A DNA stretch of 64,000 nt from Psychrobacter sp. JCM 18901 (GTDB taxonomy: Bacteria > Pseudomonadota > Gammaproteobacteria > Pseudomonadales > Moraxellaceae). Of this stretch, positions 28,505-39,364 are shown one piece after another. Where the stretch lies: assembly GCF_000586435.1 (NCBI RefSeq), contig NZ_BAWH01000001.1, positions 248,001 through 312,000 on the forward strand, read 5' to 3'. The position numbers and the translations under genes were made by a program. The notes below the pieces were generated by a model. That model made no database searches, had not been told where the DNA came from, and saw nothing but the letters and a program-made list of their open reading frames with translations. Each line of letters begins with the position of its first letter. Within the stretch, counting starts at the first letter, position 1.

Positions 28505-29641
28505 CTATTTTAAAGTCTGCCCAAGTTTGATACTTGCAGCGATATTAGCAGCAGTCGTTTCAATGTTGTTATAAGCAGAACCCAACACATTATCGATCGT
28601 ATCTACTTTTTGGATACTTGGCATCACAACATTGAACTGACTGGTCTGAGCAGGTTTTAGTCCATCGACACTGCCGCAGATAGCGATAACAGGTGTGCGG
28701 CTAGCCTTAGCGATTTGGCTGATACCACCAGCTACTTTACCCATGGCGGTTTGTGCATCGAGCTTGCCTTCACCTGTGATGACAAGATCAGCCTCTGCGA
28801 TATGCTGTGACAGGTGAGCCACTTCGGCAACCGTATCAAAGCCTGACTTTAGCTGAGCGTCAAAGAACGTCATCATCGCATAGCCAAGACCGCCTGCCGC
28901 GCCAGCGCCTGCAACGTGTTGACAGTCTTCATAGCCATGCTGTCCACATATGGTCGCGAAGTGACTGAGTGCCTTGTCCAAGATATTGACTTGCTCCGGA
29001 CAAGCACCTTTTTGCGGGCCAAACACGGCGCTGGCCCCAAGCAGACCACAGAGCGGATTGGTCACATCACAAGCAACTTCAAATACCGTGTCTGATATCT
29101 TTGCGTGAAGGTTAGTATTATCGAGTTTGTGCAGGCTGGCGAGGGCACCGCCGCCATGAGTGAGCAGACTGTCATTGATATCATGAAAGGTGATCCCGAG
29201 GGCCATTAGCATACCAAGACCTGCATCATTGGTTGCGCTACCGCCCAGACCGATAACGATACGCTTAGCCCCTTCCTCCAAAGCATCAGCGATCAGCTCC
29301 CCAACGCCATAAGTGCTAGCAACGATAGGATTACGCTCATCGGCTGTCAATAAATGCAACCCGCAGGCTTGAGCCACTTCGATAACAGCGGTCGCGTCAG
29401 GCAATAACAGATACTTTGCCGTAATCGGTCTCATCAATGGGTCATGTACTCTGACTTCTTTCCAGCGCCCGCCCAATACATAAGACAATACCGCAGAGGT
29501 ACCTTCACCGCCATCGGCCATTGGCAACAGCTTATAGTCAGCATCTGGAAACACTTGACTAAAGCCAGATTGAATAGCATGGCACACGTCCAGTGCTTCT
29601 AAACTTTCTTTAAACGAGTCAGGGGCGATCAAAATTTTCAT
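28505..29641 (-). CDS. Glycerate kinase (GlxK/GarK family)
   Basis: 378 aa, normal for the family. It phosphorylates D-glycerate, usually to 2-phosphoglycerate. Family blocks are MKILIAPDSFKESLEALDVC at the start, LLPMADGGEGTSAVL (about residue 40), VIGLGGSATNDAGLGMLMALG (about 127), PQKGACPEQV, GAGAAGGLGYAMMTFF and DLVITGEGKLDAQTAMGK (about 280). It lies 110 bp downstream of a GntP-type permease in the same direction, so the pair probably imports and activates glycerate. Cytoplasmic; frame intact. Confidence 0.94.
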   Translation of the reverse strand: MKILIAPDSFKESLEALDVCHAIQSGFSQVFPDADYKLLPMADGGEGTSAVLSYVLGGRWKEVRVHDPLMRPITAKYLLLPDATAVIEVAQACGLHLLTADERNPIVASTYGVGELIADALEEGAKRIVIGLGGSATNDAGLGMLMALGITFHDINDSLLTHGGGALASLHKLDNTNLHAKISDTVFEVACDVTNPLCGLLGASAVFGPQKGACPEQVNILDKALSHFATICGQHGYEDCQHVAGAGAAGGLGYAMMTFFDAQLKSGFDTVAEVAHLSQHIAEADLVITGEGKLDAQTAMGKVAGGISQIAKASRTPVIAICGSVDGLKPAQTSQFNVVMPSIQKVDTIDNVLGSAYNNIETTAANIAASIKLGQTLK

Positions 29642-29752
29642 ACGGCTCTCTTTGAATATCTTAATGACACGATCATTGCGATAGTGTCATGTTTTAAAAC
29701 ATTTATTTAGTAATAATCAAATAAACGTATGTAAAAACAGCTAATCTTAGGA

Positions 29753-31109
29753 TTAGATAAACACTAGTGTCAACAACCAGATAAATACGATGCTAGTCAC
29801 ACCTTGGATACCAGTGGCCATTGAATGAGCTTTGTACGCTTGTGCCACGCTCATGCGACTAAACTGGCTAACGATCCAAAAGAAGCTGTCATTGGCATGC
29901 GAGATGGTCATGGCACCGGCACCAATTGCCATCACGCAGAACACGCGTCCAAGTTCGCTGTCTAGGCCAATCTGGCTCAATAGTGGGGCAACCATAGCAG
30001 AAGTCGTAACCAATGCGACCGTGGTTGAGCCTTGTGCTGTTTTTAGCGCAGCAGAGACGATAAATGGCATAAAAATACCCAATCCTAAGGCAGATAGCGT
30101 CGAACCTAGATAATCGCCAATCGGCGTCACTTTTAGCATGGCACCAAATGCGCCACCAGCACCAGTGATCAATAGGATAGGGGCTGCTACTACCAAACCT
30201 TGCGAGATACTATTGCTGATTTCTTGCGTTTTTTGGCTTGATTTAATCAAGAAAAAGGATAAGAACAAACCGATAAGTAGTGCAGTAAGCGGATTACCAA
30301 TGAATATCAAAATCTCCGCTACCATGCTACTACCAAACGGTGCGCTTGGGAAATTAGCAACCGAAGACAGGCAGATTAATATGATAGGCACGATAATCGG
30401 TAAAAACGCCATTGTTGTTGAAGGCAAGTGACTGTAATCATCACGAGTCTTCATTCCTTCAGGCATTGCTGCTAGAGCATCTGCCGCATTGATATTGTCA
30501 GGAGTGGCGTTAAGGAAGCGATTAGACCACCACCAACCAGCTAATACCGCAACTGCTGTCACGACCACACCGACCATAATGACCAAACCTAGATTTGACT
30601 CTAGACCTAAGTTACCTGCCGCTGCGATTGGGCCTGGCGTAGGTGGGACAAAGGTATGGGTAGCATATAGACCAGTGGCCAAAGCAATACTCATCGCGAC
30701 ACTTGATACATCTAAGCGCTCAGCCAAAGACTCTTTTAGAGAGTTCAAGATAATATAGCCAGAGTCACAAAATACAGGTATAGAAACGACTGCACCGACG
30801 ATAGACATGGTCAAAGTAGGGAAGCGTGGCCCCAATACTTTGATGACGGACTCTGCCATTACGATAGCCGCACCTGTTTTTTCAAGGATTAAGCCAATAA
30901 TTGTACCAAATACAATCACAAGACCGATATAGCCTAAGATACCACCGAAACCATCAGAAATCGTTTTGGCGACAGTATTAAGCGGTACTTGATAAAATAG
31001 CGCGACCAAAAAAAGCGGACAAGATCAATACTAAAAAGGGATGCCACTTTAGTTTTGCGGTAGCGAAAATAATAAAAAGAATGGTCAGCACAAGCCAAAA
31101 TACAATCAT
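29753..31109 (-). CDS. GntP-family gluconate/glycerate permease (frameshifted as read)
   Basis: About 451 aa with 12 or more hydrophobic helices. The N terminus, from the ATG at 31109, reads MIVFWLVLTILFIIFATAKL. One extra base in the A7 run at 31008-31014 separates it from VALFYQVPLNT and the rest. Family segments are GFGGILGYIGLVIVFGTIIG, VSIPVFCDSGYIILNSLKES, THTFVPPTPGPIAAAGNLG and TISHANDSFFWIVSQFSRMS. GntP proteins are proton symporters for gluconate, glycerate or related hydroxy acids. The glycerate kinase next door points to glycerate. Confidence 0.92.
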
Positions 31110-31468
31110 CACTGTCTCAATATGGTTTATATCTTAATTGATTACCAATGCAATATAGCCAATTATATCGAGATTAAACAGTATATAGCTTGCTAAGTCT
31201 ACTCTGTGTAGTACTTTCACAGGCTTTTACCATGTCTACATTTAAACGATATCGAACCAACTATCTGCATCACTAACGATACGAAATTTTAAAGGGGCAT
31301 ACTTTATAGCAAATAGACGCCGCTAGGAAATAGATTCGTTAAATAGTTGGCGCTGTTGACAAAAAAATCGAGAGATACTTAATTTTGAAATGAGAGAAGT
31401 TAGTAATAAAACGTCGAAGAGGTGTGTGGAAATACTTTTATAACTAGCAATTGCTAATACTTCAAACA
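31110..31468. other. Upstream region of the GntP permease gene
   Basis: About 360 bp without an open frame. It presumably holds the permease promoter; no inverted repeat of operator type stood out. Confidence 0.4.
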
Positions 31469-31501
31469 AAAAAACTGGCCATTTATAATGACCAGTTTTT
31501 G
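31469..31501 (-). terminator. Terminator after the small unknown gene
   Basis: AAACTGGCCA pairs with TGACCAGTTT (one mismatch) around TTTATAA. On the minus strand it is followed by seven Ts, 65 bp after the small gene's stop. Confidence 0.85.
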
Positions 31502-31565
31502 TCTAAACAATATTTACCTACCTGAGTAATAATTATTTTTAGGATAGGTATTCTAAGAAGTACCG

Positions 31566-31814
31566 TTATTTATAGTTAGGCAATCTTATCAAAAAAAGCT
31601 TTGTTATTGGTAGCAGTTGCAGTATCAAAGCTGACGTAAATGCCTGATCATCTAGCGTAGCATACCAATGATCGTCGTTACCACTGGTTAGTAGCTGAAA
31701 GTATTTGTCATTGACTATTCTGCCAACTGTATACACCTCTCCTTCGGAGTAGTATGCATTACCTTGAGTACAGATAAGCTTGTCATTGGTATGGATGTTA
31801 TTATTTTCTTTCAT
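31566..31814 (-). CDS. Small protein of unknown function, about 80 aa
   Basis: Not recognised. The product starts MKENNNIHTNDKLICTQGNA and has YYSEGEVYTVGRIVND, which looks like a small SH3-like beta barrel. No signal peptide or membrane helix. As read, the C terminus (ALILQLLPITKLF) is out of character. Restoring one missing C near 31640 (GCC read as GC) gives DDQAIYVSFDTATATNNKAF and then FDKIA with a stop at about 31577, which fits the polar composition better. Its own terminator follows, so it is probably a real single gene. The gap between it and rplI holds only the rplI terminator and AT-rich sequence. Confidence 0.6.
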   Translation of the reverse strand: MKENNNIHTNDKLICTQGNAYYSEGEVYTVGRIVNDKYFQLLTSGNDDHWYATLDDQAFTSALILQLLPITKLFLIRLPNYK

Positions 31815-32107
31815 GTTCTTGCGCCCTATTAGTACATTAGATAGCAGTAGATTATCAATTCTGCTAATAGTAATAAAGATGATTATATAGGCAGTATCTT
31901 GTTGTTTGGTATAGCGTTTTTAAGGTAGTTGTTGCATTTAGTTACTACAACATTGCATAGATAACACCGCTATCATAGCAATAGATTTTTTGAGAACCCT
32001 AAGCTGTTTAGGAATATATAAAATCCACATTTATTGAGATAAAGGGGTGCAAGTTAGTGATATAAATAATCTAAATACATAAACTCTAATGTCAAAAATG
32101 ACGCACG

Positions 32108-32144
32108 TAAAAAAAAGCCAGCAACCTAAGTTGCTGGCTTTTTA
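32108..32144 (-). terminator. Terminator after rplI
   Basis: AAAAAAGCCAGCAAC pairs with GTTGCTGGCTTTTT around a short loop, with A and T runs on each side. It ends the rpsF-rpsR-rplI operon. Confidence 0.92.
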
Positions 32145-32170
32145 CAGACTGAGTCTAACTATATAGAAGA

Positions 32171-32677
32171 TTACTCTTCAGAATAGTCTTCTTCAGCAGC
32201 TTCTTCGTCAGCTGAATCTTCATTGTTACCATCTTCAGAAAGAATAGTAACTAAGATGCTAGCAGTAACGTCATGATGTAGCTGAATATCAACATTGTAT
32301 TCGCCAACTTGACGTAGAGTGCCTTCAGGTAGCTTGATTTCAGCACGGTCTACTTCTAGACCTGAGTTAGTCAATGCTTCAGCGATATCGCGAGTACCGA
32401 TAGAGCCGAATAGCTTGCCTTCGTCACCAGATTTCGCACGCATGATAACATTAACGTCAGTCAATGCATCAGCACGCTCTTGAGCAACAGCGATCTCTTT
32501 TGCTTCTTCAGCTTCAAGTTCAGCACGACGTGCTTCGAACTTTTCAATGTTAGCTTTAGTAGCAGGTAGTGCTTTGCCCTGAGGGATAAGAAAGTTACGT
32601 CCGTAACCTGGTTTTACATCGACAGTTTCACCGAGTTTACCAAGGTTGACGATACGCTGTAACAAAATAATTTGCAT
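32171..32677 (-). CDS. rplI: 50S ribosomal protein L9
   Basis: 168 aa. The N-terminal rRNA-binding domain is [41 protein letters not shown] long connecting helix ([20 protein letters not shown]) leads to the C-terminal domain ([20 protein letters not shown]). The last 20 residues form an acidic tail ([17 protein letters not shown]) beyond the usual 148-150 aa. Last gene of the S6-S18-L9 operon, 20 bp after rpsR. Frame intact. Confidence 0.97.
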   Translation of the reverse strand: MQIILLQRIVNLGKLGETVDVKPGYGRNFLIPQGKALPATKANIEKFEARRAELEAEEAKEIAVAQERADALTDVNVIMRAKSGDEGKLFGSIGTRDIAEALTNSGLEVDRAEIKLPEGTLRQVGEYNVDIQLHHDVTASILVTILSEDGNNEDSADEEAAEEDYSEE

Positions 32678-32697
32678 GAGTCATTCCTAGTTAGCGG

Positions 32698-32928
32698 TTA
32701 ACCTTGATGGTTATCAGTGTATGGAAGTAGCGATAAGTAACGAGCTTGCTTGATAGCAGTCGCTAATTGACGCTGATATTTAGTAGATGTACCAGTAATA
32801 CGGCTTGGTACGATTTTACCATTATCACTAATGTACTGTTTTAGCAATTCAACATCTTTATAGTCGATGTGAGTGATGCCTTCAGCAGTGAAACGGCAGA
32901 ATTTGCGACGGCGATAGAAACGTGCCAT
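32698..32928 (-). CDS. rpsR: 30S ribosomal protein S18
   Basis: 76 aa. Basic and highly conserved: [75 protein letters not shown]. It pairs with S6 on the 30S platform. 16 bp separate it from rpsF, and a GGAG ribosome-binding site precedes the ATG. Confidence 0.98.
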   Translation of the reverse strand: MARFYRRRKFCRFTAEGITHIDYKDVELLKQYISDNGKIVPSRITGTSTKYQRQLATAIKQARYLSLLPYTDNHQG

Positions 32929-32944
32929 GAGTATTCTCCTTTAA

Positions 32945-33349
32945 TTAGTCTTCACTGTTGTCGTTGTCGTCATTATCGTTTTCACGATTGTCTGGACGAC
33001 GAGTAGTTGCTTTGCGTGCGCGTTTTTCATCGGCATTCTTGGCTAACTGCGACTCTTCAGTGACAGCTTCGTCACGGCGCATAACTAGACTACGAATGAT
33101 CGCGTCGTTATAACGGAATAATTCTTCAAGTTCAGCTAAAGTTTCACCGTCAGTTTCAATGTTGAAAAGAACGTAATGAGCTTTGTGAATCTTGTTGATT
33201 GGATAAGCCAGTTGACGACGGCCCCAATCCTCTAGACGATGGATAACACCGTTGTTGTCTTGAACTAACTTGATGTAGCGCTCAACCATGCCGACCACTT
33301 GGTCGCTTTGGTCTGGGTGTACAAGTAACACCAGTTCGTAATGTCGCAT
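32945..33349 (-). CDS. rpsF: 30S ribosomal protein S6
   Basis: 134 aa. Core fold: [60 protein letters not shown]. The C-terminal tail is basic then acidic ([20 protein letters not shown]). In Escherichia coli the S6 tail receives post-translational glutamates from RimK; here the acidic tail is encoded. First gene of the operon. Confidence 0.97.
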   Translation of the reverse strand: MRHYELVLLVHPDQSDQVVGMVERYIKLVQDNNGVIHRLEDWGRRQLAYPINKIHKAHYVLFNIETDGETLAELEELFRYNDAIIRSLVMRRDEAVTEESQLAKNADEKRARKATTRRPDNRENDNDDNDNSED

Positions 33350-33477
33350 TATGACTCCTTACGGATTAGTAGCTATTAACCCTATGTTAATAGCAAGGAG
33401 ATTTATAAGGTAAGCCCAATTCTAGTCATATTTTATAAAAAAACAATCAAGAATAAGCTTAGTTTATAAAGCGCCGT

Positions 33478-33506
33478 ATTATAACAGTACTCGGCAACTA
33501 ACACAA
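33478..33506 (-). promoter_or_regulatory. Sigma-70 promoter of the rpsF operon
   Basis: On the minus strand TTGTGT (33501-33506), a 17-bp spacer and a perfect TATAAT (33478-33483) lie about 130 bp before the rpsF start. The long leader could host S6:S18 feedback binding, but I see no clear structure. Confidence 0.6.
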
Positions 33507-33565
33507 AGGTTAATCATCAAGCTACTGCCAATAAAATATAAAAAGAGGCTAAATAAGCTTTGCTA

Positions 33566-33601
33566 AATAAAAAAAGCCGCGATAGTACGCAGCTTTTTTA
33601 A
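33566..33601 (-). terminator. Terminator after the RDD protein gene
   Basis: AAAAAAAGC and GCTTTTTTA flank a loop that can also pair CG with CG. On the minus strand a T run follows, 46 bp after the stop at 33647. Confidence 0.7.
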
Positions 33602-33646
33602 TTATAACGAGCTATAAAACCAATAACCAAACCAAAATACTGTTAT

Positions 33647-34612
33647 TCAGATTTTGATTTTTTTTACCAGTTGGCTACTGTCTGCTTTAACCACTAAGGT
33701 TTTGGCAAGTTTGTCATGCCAACCAATGTTTTCAGGGCTTTTAGATGCCATGTAATAATGGATAGCAATAATCACAAAGCCTAAAAAGCTGGTAAACGAA
33801 AACAGTAAGTTATAGATAATAAACAACAATAACGTACGTGTACCGATAAGCTTAATAAATGAAGGTAGGCGATGCGTGGTTTGGTCCACAACACGAATAC
33901 CAGTGATCAGCTTGCCTAGCGATTGACCACGCATGGTAATAAATACCAATTGTAAGGCAAATAGCCCAAAGACCATCACTTGTGACATCATCAATGTGCT
34001 ACTAGGAAGACTTTCCATCAGGCTCATTGAGTATTGATAGGCGGCGTCCATATCTTGAATGTTTTGGAACTTGGTATAGTCCACATCCATCTTAGTCAAT
34101 GCCATTACTAGCGGCAGTATAGCCAATATATAAAGTAGGCCATTTAATGCAGTCGCCAATACGCGTGACATAATTGGCGCAAGTACCACGTTGCCGACGA
34201 CTTTGTCATTGTCTGCAACAGCCTTTTTAAGAGTAGACTTGTTTAATGAGACATTGTTGTGCGGCGTTTGATGACGATTGGTCGTCATGTCGGCTTTCAC
34301 GTTTTTAGGACGTTCAGGCTTGCCATATAATCTATCTAACGATACTGACTTATCATCTTTCGCTTTATTGGTATCTTCAGGGAAGACGGTCACGTTATTG
34401 ATGATAGAGTCGTTTACTTCAGGCGTGTTAGCACTGGTCGGGCGATAAACCGTTTGGTTATTGGTAAGATCACCTACGCGCTGCCACTGAGCTAAGCCTT
34501 CATGCCACATCAGATCATCAAGCAATACTTCACCAGATGCCAGCATGATATTCAGCTGCTCCAACTGATATGGGCCAGCTTGTACGTTATTTCGAGCAAG
34601 GAAAATCTGCAT
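33647..34612 (-). CDS. GYF_2/RDD-family inner membrane protein
   Basis: About 321 aa. The N terminus (MQIFLARNNVQAGPYQLEQL, ending MWHEGLAQWQRVGDL) is a GYF_2-type domain with the typical GPY and W-W pattern. A polar linker follows (about 60-130). The C-terminal half is an RDD domain with three to four hydrophobic segments: ATALNGLLYILAILPLVMAL with the Arg-Asp signature replaced by R-N, MVFGLFALQLVFITMRGQSL, and a GKLITGIRVVDQTTHRLP loop. Function unknown; RDD proteins are often suspected transporters. The ATG at 34612 is preferred to 34624 because AGG precedes it. Confidence 0.82.
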   Translation of the reverse strand: MQIFLARNNVQAGPYQLEQLNIMLASGEVLLDDLMWHEGLAQWQRVGDLTNNQTVYRPTSANTPEVNDSIINNVTVFPEDTNKAKDDKSVSLDRLYGKPERPKNVKADMTTNRHQTPHNNVSLNKSTLKKAVADNDKVVGNVVLAPIMSRVLATALNGLLYILAILPLVMALTKMDVDYTKFQNIQDMDAAYQYSMSLMESLPSSTLMMSQVMVFGLFALQLVFITMRGQSLGKLITGIRVVDQTTHRLPSFIKLIGTRTLLLFIIYNLLFSFTSFLGFVIIAIHYYMASKSPENIGWHDKLAKTLVVKADSSQLVKKIKI

Positions 34613-34649
34613 AATTGCCTGCATAGTTAGTCATGTCTTAGGACATTAT

Positions 34650-34686
34650 ATTAGGGTCTATTTGAAAAAAATCAAATAGACCTAAT
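34650..34686. repeat. Strong inverted repeat between the RDD gene and ppsA
   Basis: ATTAGGGTCTATTTGA pairs with TCAAATAGACCTAAT (one bulged G) around an A7 loop. There is no T run after it on either strand, so it is not a classical terminator. It sits 53 bp after the ppsA stop and may stabilise the ppsA mRNA end. Confidence 0.6.
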
Positions 34687-34738
34687 AGTGGTATCTTTAA
34701 TGACTGTGTGAATGACCGCTGTGACTAAACGTAGCGGT

Positions 34739-37123
34739 TTACTTCGCTTCTTCACCAGCTAAGAAGAACCAAGTATCTAGTACTGAGTCAGGGTTTAATG
34801 ACACTGAGCTGATACCTTGCTCCATTAGCCAGAATGCTAGATCTGGATGGTCTGATGGACCTTGACCACAGATACCGACATACTTACCAGCTTTGCGGCA
34901 AGCTTCGATAGCCATAGATAATAGTTTCTTAACAGCAGGATCACGCTCATCAAATAGATGTGAGACGATACCTGAGTCACGGTCAAGACCAAGCGTCAAC
35001 TGAGTCAAATCGTTAGAACCGATTGAGAAACCATCGAAATGCTCTAGGAATTCTTCTGCTAATAGGGCGTTGGTTGGTAGCTCACACATCATGATGACGC
35101 GTAGACCATTTTCGCCACGTTTTAGACCATTTTTCTCAAGTAACTCGATGACTTCTTTGGCTTCGCCAACAGTACGTACGAATGGAATCATGATCTCAAC
35201 GTTGGTCAAGCCCATGTCATCACGTACACGTTTTAGTGCTTTACACTCAAGCTCAAAACAGTCACGGAAGTTATCAGACACATAACGGCTAGCACCGCGG
35301 AAACCAAGCATTGGGTTCTCTTCTGATGGCTCGTATAATTTACCACCAAGCAGGTTAGCGTATTCGTTTGATTTGAAATCTGACATACGAACGATCACTG
35401 GCTGATCCATGAAGGCAACAGCTAGCGTTGAGATACCTTCGACCAATTTATCAACATAGAAGTCAACAGGTGACGCATAGCCTGCGATGCGCTCTTGGAT
35501 TGCTTGCGCAATTTCACGTGGCAAGCTGTTCATGTTTAGCAAGGCTTTTGGATGCACACCAATCATACGGTTGATGATGAACTCTAGACGTGCAAGACCG
35601 ATACCTTCGTTTGGCATTTGGGTAAATGAGAATGCGCGATCTGGGTTACCAACGTTCATCATCACTTTGAATGCTAGCTCTGGCATAGATTCAACAGAGT
35701 TAGTCTGTACTTCAAAATCAATCTGGCTTTCATAAATGAAACCAGTGTCACCTTCAGCACAAGAAGCAGTTACGTCTTGACCATCAACCAATAGCTCAGT
35801 TGCGTTACCACAACCAACGATAGCTGGCACCCCTAGCTCACGCGCGATAATAGCAGCGTGACAGGTACGACCACCACGGTTGGTGATGATAGCAGAAGCG
35901 CGCTTCATAACTGGTTCCCAATCCGGATCAGTCATGTCTGATACGAGTACGTCGCCTTCTTCTACTTTGTCCATCTCGTTTAGGTTGCTAACGATACGCA
36001 CTTTACCTGAACCGATACGCTGACCGATTGAACGACCTTCACACAATACTTTTGCGCCAGTCGTGTCGATGACATAACGTTCCATTACGTTGCTGTCTTG
36101 ACGGCTCTTAACAGTCTCAGGACGTGCTTGAACGATAAAGATTTCGTTAGTATCGCCATCTTTTGCCCACTCGATATCCATCGCTTGGCCATAATGCTGT
36201 TCAATCGTTACCGCTTGCTTGGCAAGTGAGGTTAGCTCTTCAGTAGATAAAGAGAACTGCATGCGATCTTGTTTTTCAACATCAACGGTTTTAACTGATT
36301 TAGCAGTGCTGCCTTCATCACCATAAACCATTTTCTTATGTTTGCTACCTAGGTTGCGGCGGATAACTGATGGCTTACCATTGGCTAGCAATTTCTTAGA
36401 GATGTAGAACTCATCTGGGTTAACCGCACCCTGTACAACCATTTCACCTAGGCCATAGCTTGACGTGATGAATACCACTTGATCAAAGCCACTTTCGGTA
36501 TCTAGCGTGAACATAACACCAGCAGCACCAGTCTCTGAACGTACCATACGCTGTACAGCAGCAGATAGTGCAACGCCTTCGTGCTCAAAACCTTTGTGTA
36601 CACGGTAAGAGATTGCACGGTCGTTATATAGAGAAGCAAATACTTCTTTAATAGCAATTAGAACGTTATCAATACCGCGAATGTTCAAGAAGGTTTCTTG
36701 TTGACCTGCAAATGACGCATCTGGCAAATCTTCAGCAGTAGCAGAAGAACGTACAGCAACAGCGATGTCTTCGCCGCCACTCATGGTTTCAAATGATTGA
36801 CGTACTTCTTGCTCAAGATCTTTTGGCAGTTCTTGCTCAATAATCCAAGTACGAATCTTTTTACCAGTTTCTGCAAGTTTTTTTACATCATCAACATCTA
36901 ATGTTTTTAGTTCATTGTTGATTTTGTCAAGCAAGCCGGTTTCAGTCAAAAATCGGTTGAATGCATTTGAAGTGGTGGCAAAGCCGCCTGGAACACTAAC
37001 GCCTAAATCAGAAAGATGGCTGATCATTTCGCCAAGCGAAGCGTTCTTACCACCAACCATTTCGATGTCGTCTTTTCCTAGCTGATCAAGATTGATTACA
37101 AGTGCTGTAGATTGCGCTGCCAT
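34739..37123 (-). CDS. ppsA: Phosphoenolpyruvate synthase
   Basis: 794 aa, the normal length. It converts pyruvate, ATP and water to phosphoenolpyruvate, AMP and phosphate for gluconeogenesis. The ATP-grasp domain starts [20 protein letters not shown], with [20 protein letters not shown] (about 125-145). The swivelling phosphohistidine domain has [20 protein letters not shown], with the catalytic His at about residue 420. The C-terminal PEP-binding barrel includes [41 protein letters not shown] and [11 protein letters not shown]. Divergent from ppsR, its regulatory kinase/phosphatase, 713 bp away. Frame intact across 2.4 kb. Confidence 0.97.
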   Translation of the reverse strand: MAAQSTALVINLDQLGKDDIEMVGGKNASLGEMISHLSDLGVSVPGGFATTSNAFNRFLTETGLLDKINNELKTLDVDDVKKLAETGKKIRTWIIEQELPKDLEQEVRQSFETMSGGEDIAVAVRSSATAEDLPDASFAGQQETFLNIRGIDNVLIAIKEVFASLYNDRAISYRVHKGFEHEGVALSAAVQRMVRSETGAAGVMFTLDTESGFDQVVFITSSYGLGEMVVQGAVNPDEFYISKKLLANGKPSVIRRNLGSKHKKMVYGDEGSTAKSVKTVDVEKQDRMQFSLSTEELTSLAKQAVTIEQHYGQAMDIEWAKDGDTNEIFIVQARPETVKSRQDSNVMERYVIDTTGAKVLCEGRSIGQRIGSGKVRIVSNLNEMDKVEEGDVLVSDMTDPDWEPVMKRASAIITNRGGRTCHAAIIARELGVPAIVGCGNATELLVDGQDVTASCAEGDTGFIYESQIDFEVQTNSVESMPELAFKVMMNVGNPDRAFSFTQMPNEGIGLARLEFIINRMIGVHPKALLNMNSLPREIAQAIQERIAGYASPVDFYVDKLVEGISTLAVAFMDQPVIVRMSDFKSNEYANLLGGKLYEPSEENPMLGFRGASRYVSDNFRDCFELECKALKRVRDDMGLTNVEIMIPFVRTVGEAKEVIELLEKNGLKRGENGLRVIMMCELPTNALLAEEFLEHFDGFSIGSNDLTQLTLGLDRDSGIVSHLFDERDPAVKKLLSMAIEACRKAGKYVGICGQGPSDHPDLAFWLMEQGISSVSLNPDSVLDTWFFLAGEEAK

Positions 37124-37836
37124 GATAACTCCAGAAAATAAGGTTATTTAGTAAAGATTATAACGGTGAATTATACCGCCATATTAGGACAATTTCGAGG
37201 GTTTTCACCAAAAAAACTTGTTAAAAATATACAAATTGTGGGGTTTGCTACATAAATTAGGGCCAGTCTAATCAAGTTTCGTATTTACTCAGATAAAAAA
37301 ATCTCATTGCTAGTGACGATGTTATGCACTTTCAAAAGCCAATTACTGCATAAAATAGATGTATTCAAATAAGCCACATTTAGAGTATTTCTACAATTTA
37401 TGTTTCAATCTTATGTATCTGTATAAACAAAGCATAATAGAAGAAGCATAAAAAAATACCTCAATGAAAGGTGAATTAACTATGGTGACAAGATTAAAAA
37501 CAATGTTGGTGCTAAGTGTACGCCTGTAACATTGATTTCTATTAAGAGGCTAATATGCGTATAATGTAGCGCATAGATAGTTGATGCGCATTGCATATTA
37601 AATGTGCGGTATAGGTGCTGAAAAAGGTTCGTTTTAAGAAGGCAGTTATAAAACTTAGTTATACGAGTTATAAAGGCAGCTATAAGAAGCCGAGTAAAAT
37701 TCACGCCATTAATAGTCAATAACTGCTAAACGTTTACCAAGTCTGAATTATTACTAAGATCTATACCAAATACCCAGAGCTATACCAAAAACTAAATGAA
37801 GGTCACTATTGAGTTTTCAACCGAGGTGTCAACGAT
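37124..37836. other. Long ppsA-ppsR intergenic region
   Basis: About 710 bp, AT-rich. A 79-codon minus-strand frame (37480-37719) lacks a ribosome-binding site and family features and is not called. The region presumably carries both promoters; the length leaves room for a regulator site or small RNA, but I could identify none. Confidence 0.4.
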
Positions 37837-38733
37837 ATGTACTCAAGCAATCCATCTGAACAAGTTAAGTCCACTATCCAAAATCGCCATGCGCTAAACT
37901 TGGACAGCTCACAAGCCATTAGAACGGCGTTTTTTTATCTCAGATGGCACAGCGATTACGGCTGAGACACTTGGACGCGCTATTTTGAGTCAGTTTGCCT
38001 CAGTTCCCTTTGAGACAAGAGTATTGCCATACGTCGATAGCTTAGAGCGTGCGGAAGATGCGGTTGAACAAATCAATCTGGCCTATCAGCGCGATGGATC
38101 GTTGCCATTGGTTTTCGATACGATCGTTAATCCTGAGATTCGTGAAAAGATCAACTCAGCACACAGCTGTAACTTAGATATGTATGAAGGTCTGATCGGC
38201 CGTGTTGCAGAAGAGACTGGCGTAGAGCCAGATGGTCATTCAGGCATGCACATGATGATGTCGATTCTGAAACCTATAAAGAGCGTATCGATGCAGTGCA
38301 TTTTGCCTTAGATAATGACGATGGAGCGCGTACTCGTCACTATAATGCAGCCGATATTATTTTGGTGGGTGTGTCGCGCTCTGGTAAGACGCCGACTTCT
38401 TTATATTTAGCATTACAATTCGGTATTCGAGCGGCTAACTATCCTTTGACCGAAGATGATTTGTACGACAATCAGTTGCCGAAAGCATTACGTGAGCACA
38501 AAGACAAACTATTTGGTTTGCTTATTGATACTGATCGCTTGGTAAAAATCCGTCAAGAGCGCCGTGCAGGCAGTCGTTATTCTAGCTATCAGCAATGCCA
38601 GCAAGAGCAGCGCGCGATTCAGGGTATCTATATCACGCATGGTATCCCGAGCTTAGATGTATCAGAGATGTCTGTTGAAGAGATTGCCACGCGTATTTTG
38701 CAGATGACAGGTCTCAAACGCCGTATCGGGTAG
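37837..38733 (+). CDS. ppsR: PEP synthase regulatory protein PpsR (frameshifted as read)
   Basis: About 298 aa repaired. A DUF299 bifunctional kinase/pyrophosphorylase that inactivates PpsA by ADP-dependent threonine phosphorylation and reactivates it with phosphate. Family blocks: [20 protein letters not shown], a central [20 protein letters not shown], the P-loop-like [20 protein letters not shown] (about 170-189), and [16 protein letters not shown]. Breaks: an extra T in T7 at 37930-37936 and a missing G near 38246 (GMAHDD). The ATG at 37837 has GAGGTG 10 bp upstream. Cytoplasmic; opposite ppsA as in many gammaproteobacteria. Confidence 0.93.
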
Positions 38734-38863
38734 TGAATGTCAGCTTAAACAGTATCTGTTCAATCGGTATTAATAAGTGTTCAGGCAGCTTTAATAAATG
38801 CGCAAAAAAACACTAATAAACATACATCATTTCATCCTAGATAATTATCATATAGAGAATATT

Positions 38864-39264
38864 ATGATTTCAGCCTATCAATCTATAAAGCCATCGTTGT
38901 TGCTGGCAGGTTTAATCAGTGCTGCGACTTACTGAGTGCTTGTCAAACATCACCATTTGCAAAGGATCCAGTACCTGAGCCGCGCTATATTCCAAGTATC
39001 GTATTGGGAGAAGCGCAGACACTGACCGTCATGCCAAACCGTGTGGCCTGTGCCTCAGAACTGCCAATGCAGTGCCTACTTGCTAAGTCTAAAGACGGTA
39101 GCGTATTCCAGATTCCTTATGACTGGATCGACGATTTCAAACCAGCCCTTGGTACAGAGTACATCATTAGCGCCCGCCCGCAGATTGATGAAGGGCAAAA
39201 GAGCGCCACTGGTCATTGGACATTGCAAAACATACTGTCACAACGTATGGTGGGCATGCCTTAG
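38864..39264 (+). CDS. DUF4377-like lipoprotein (frameshifted as read)
   Basis: About 133 aa repaired. A lipoprotein signal ends LLSAC (about residue 25), reached only if one missing C near 38926 is restored (GCGACCTTACTGAGTGC), so that ISAAT runs into LLSACQTSPFA. The mature part has VMPNRVACASELPMQCLLAK and WIDDFKPALGTEYIISARP, matching DUF4377: paired cysteines, a W-F-P-G-Y pattern. Function of the domain is unknown. An outer-membrane or periplasmic location is inferred from the lipobox. It lies between ppsR and sthA, 100-130 bp from each. Confidence 0.78.
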
Positions 39265-39364
39265 TAGGGCGGTATTCATTTATCTACATGATACTAACTC
39301 ATCTACATATTGATTCATTTATATCTCAAACATTTACTCGATAAATAAATATAAAGAGGACATC

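Noticed and set aside
37480..37719. Minus-strand frame of 79 codons between ppsA and ppsR.
   Set aside because: Low-information composition, no ribosome-binding site, no family features.
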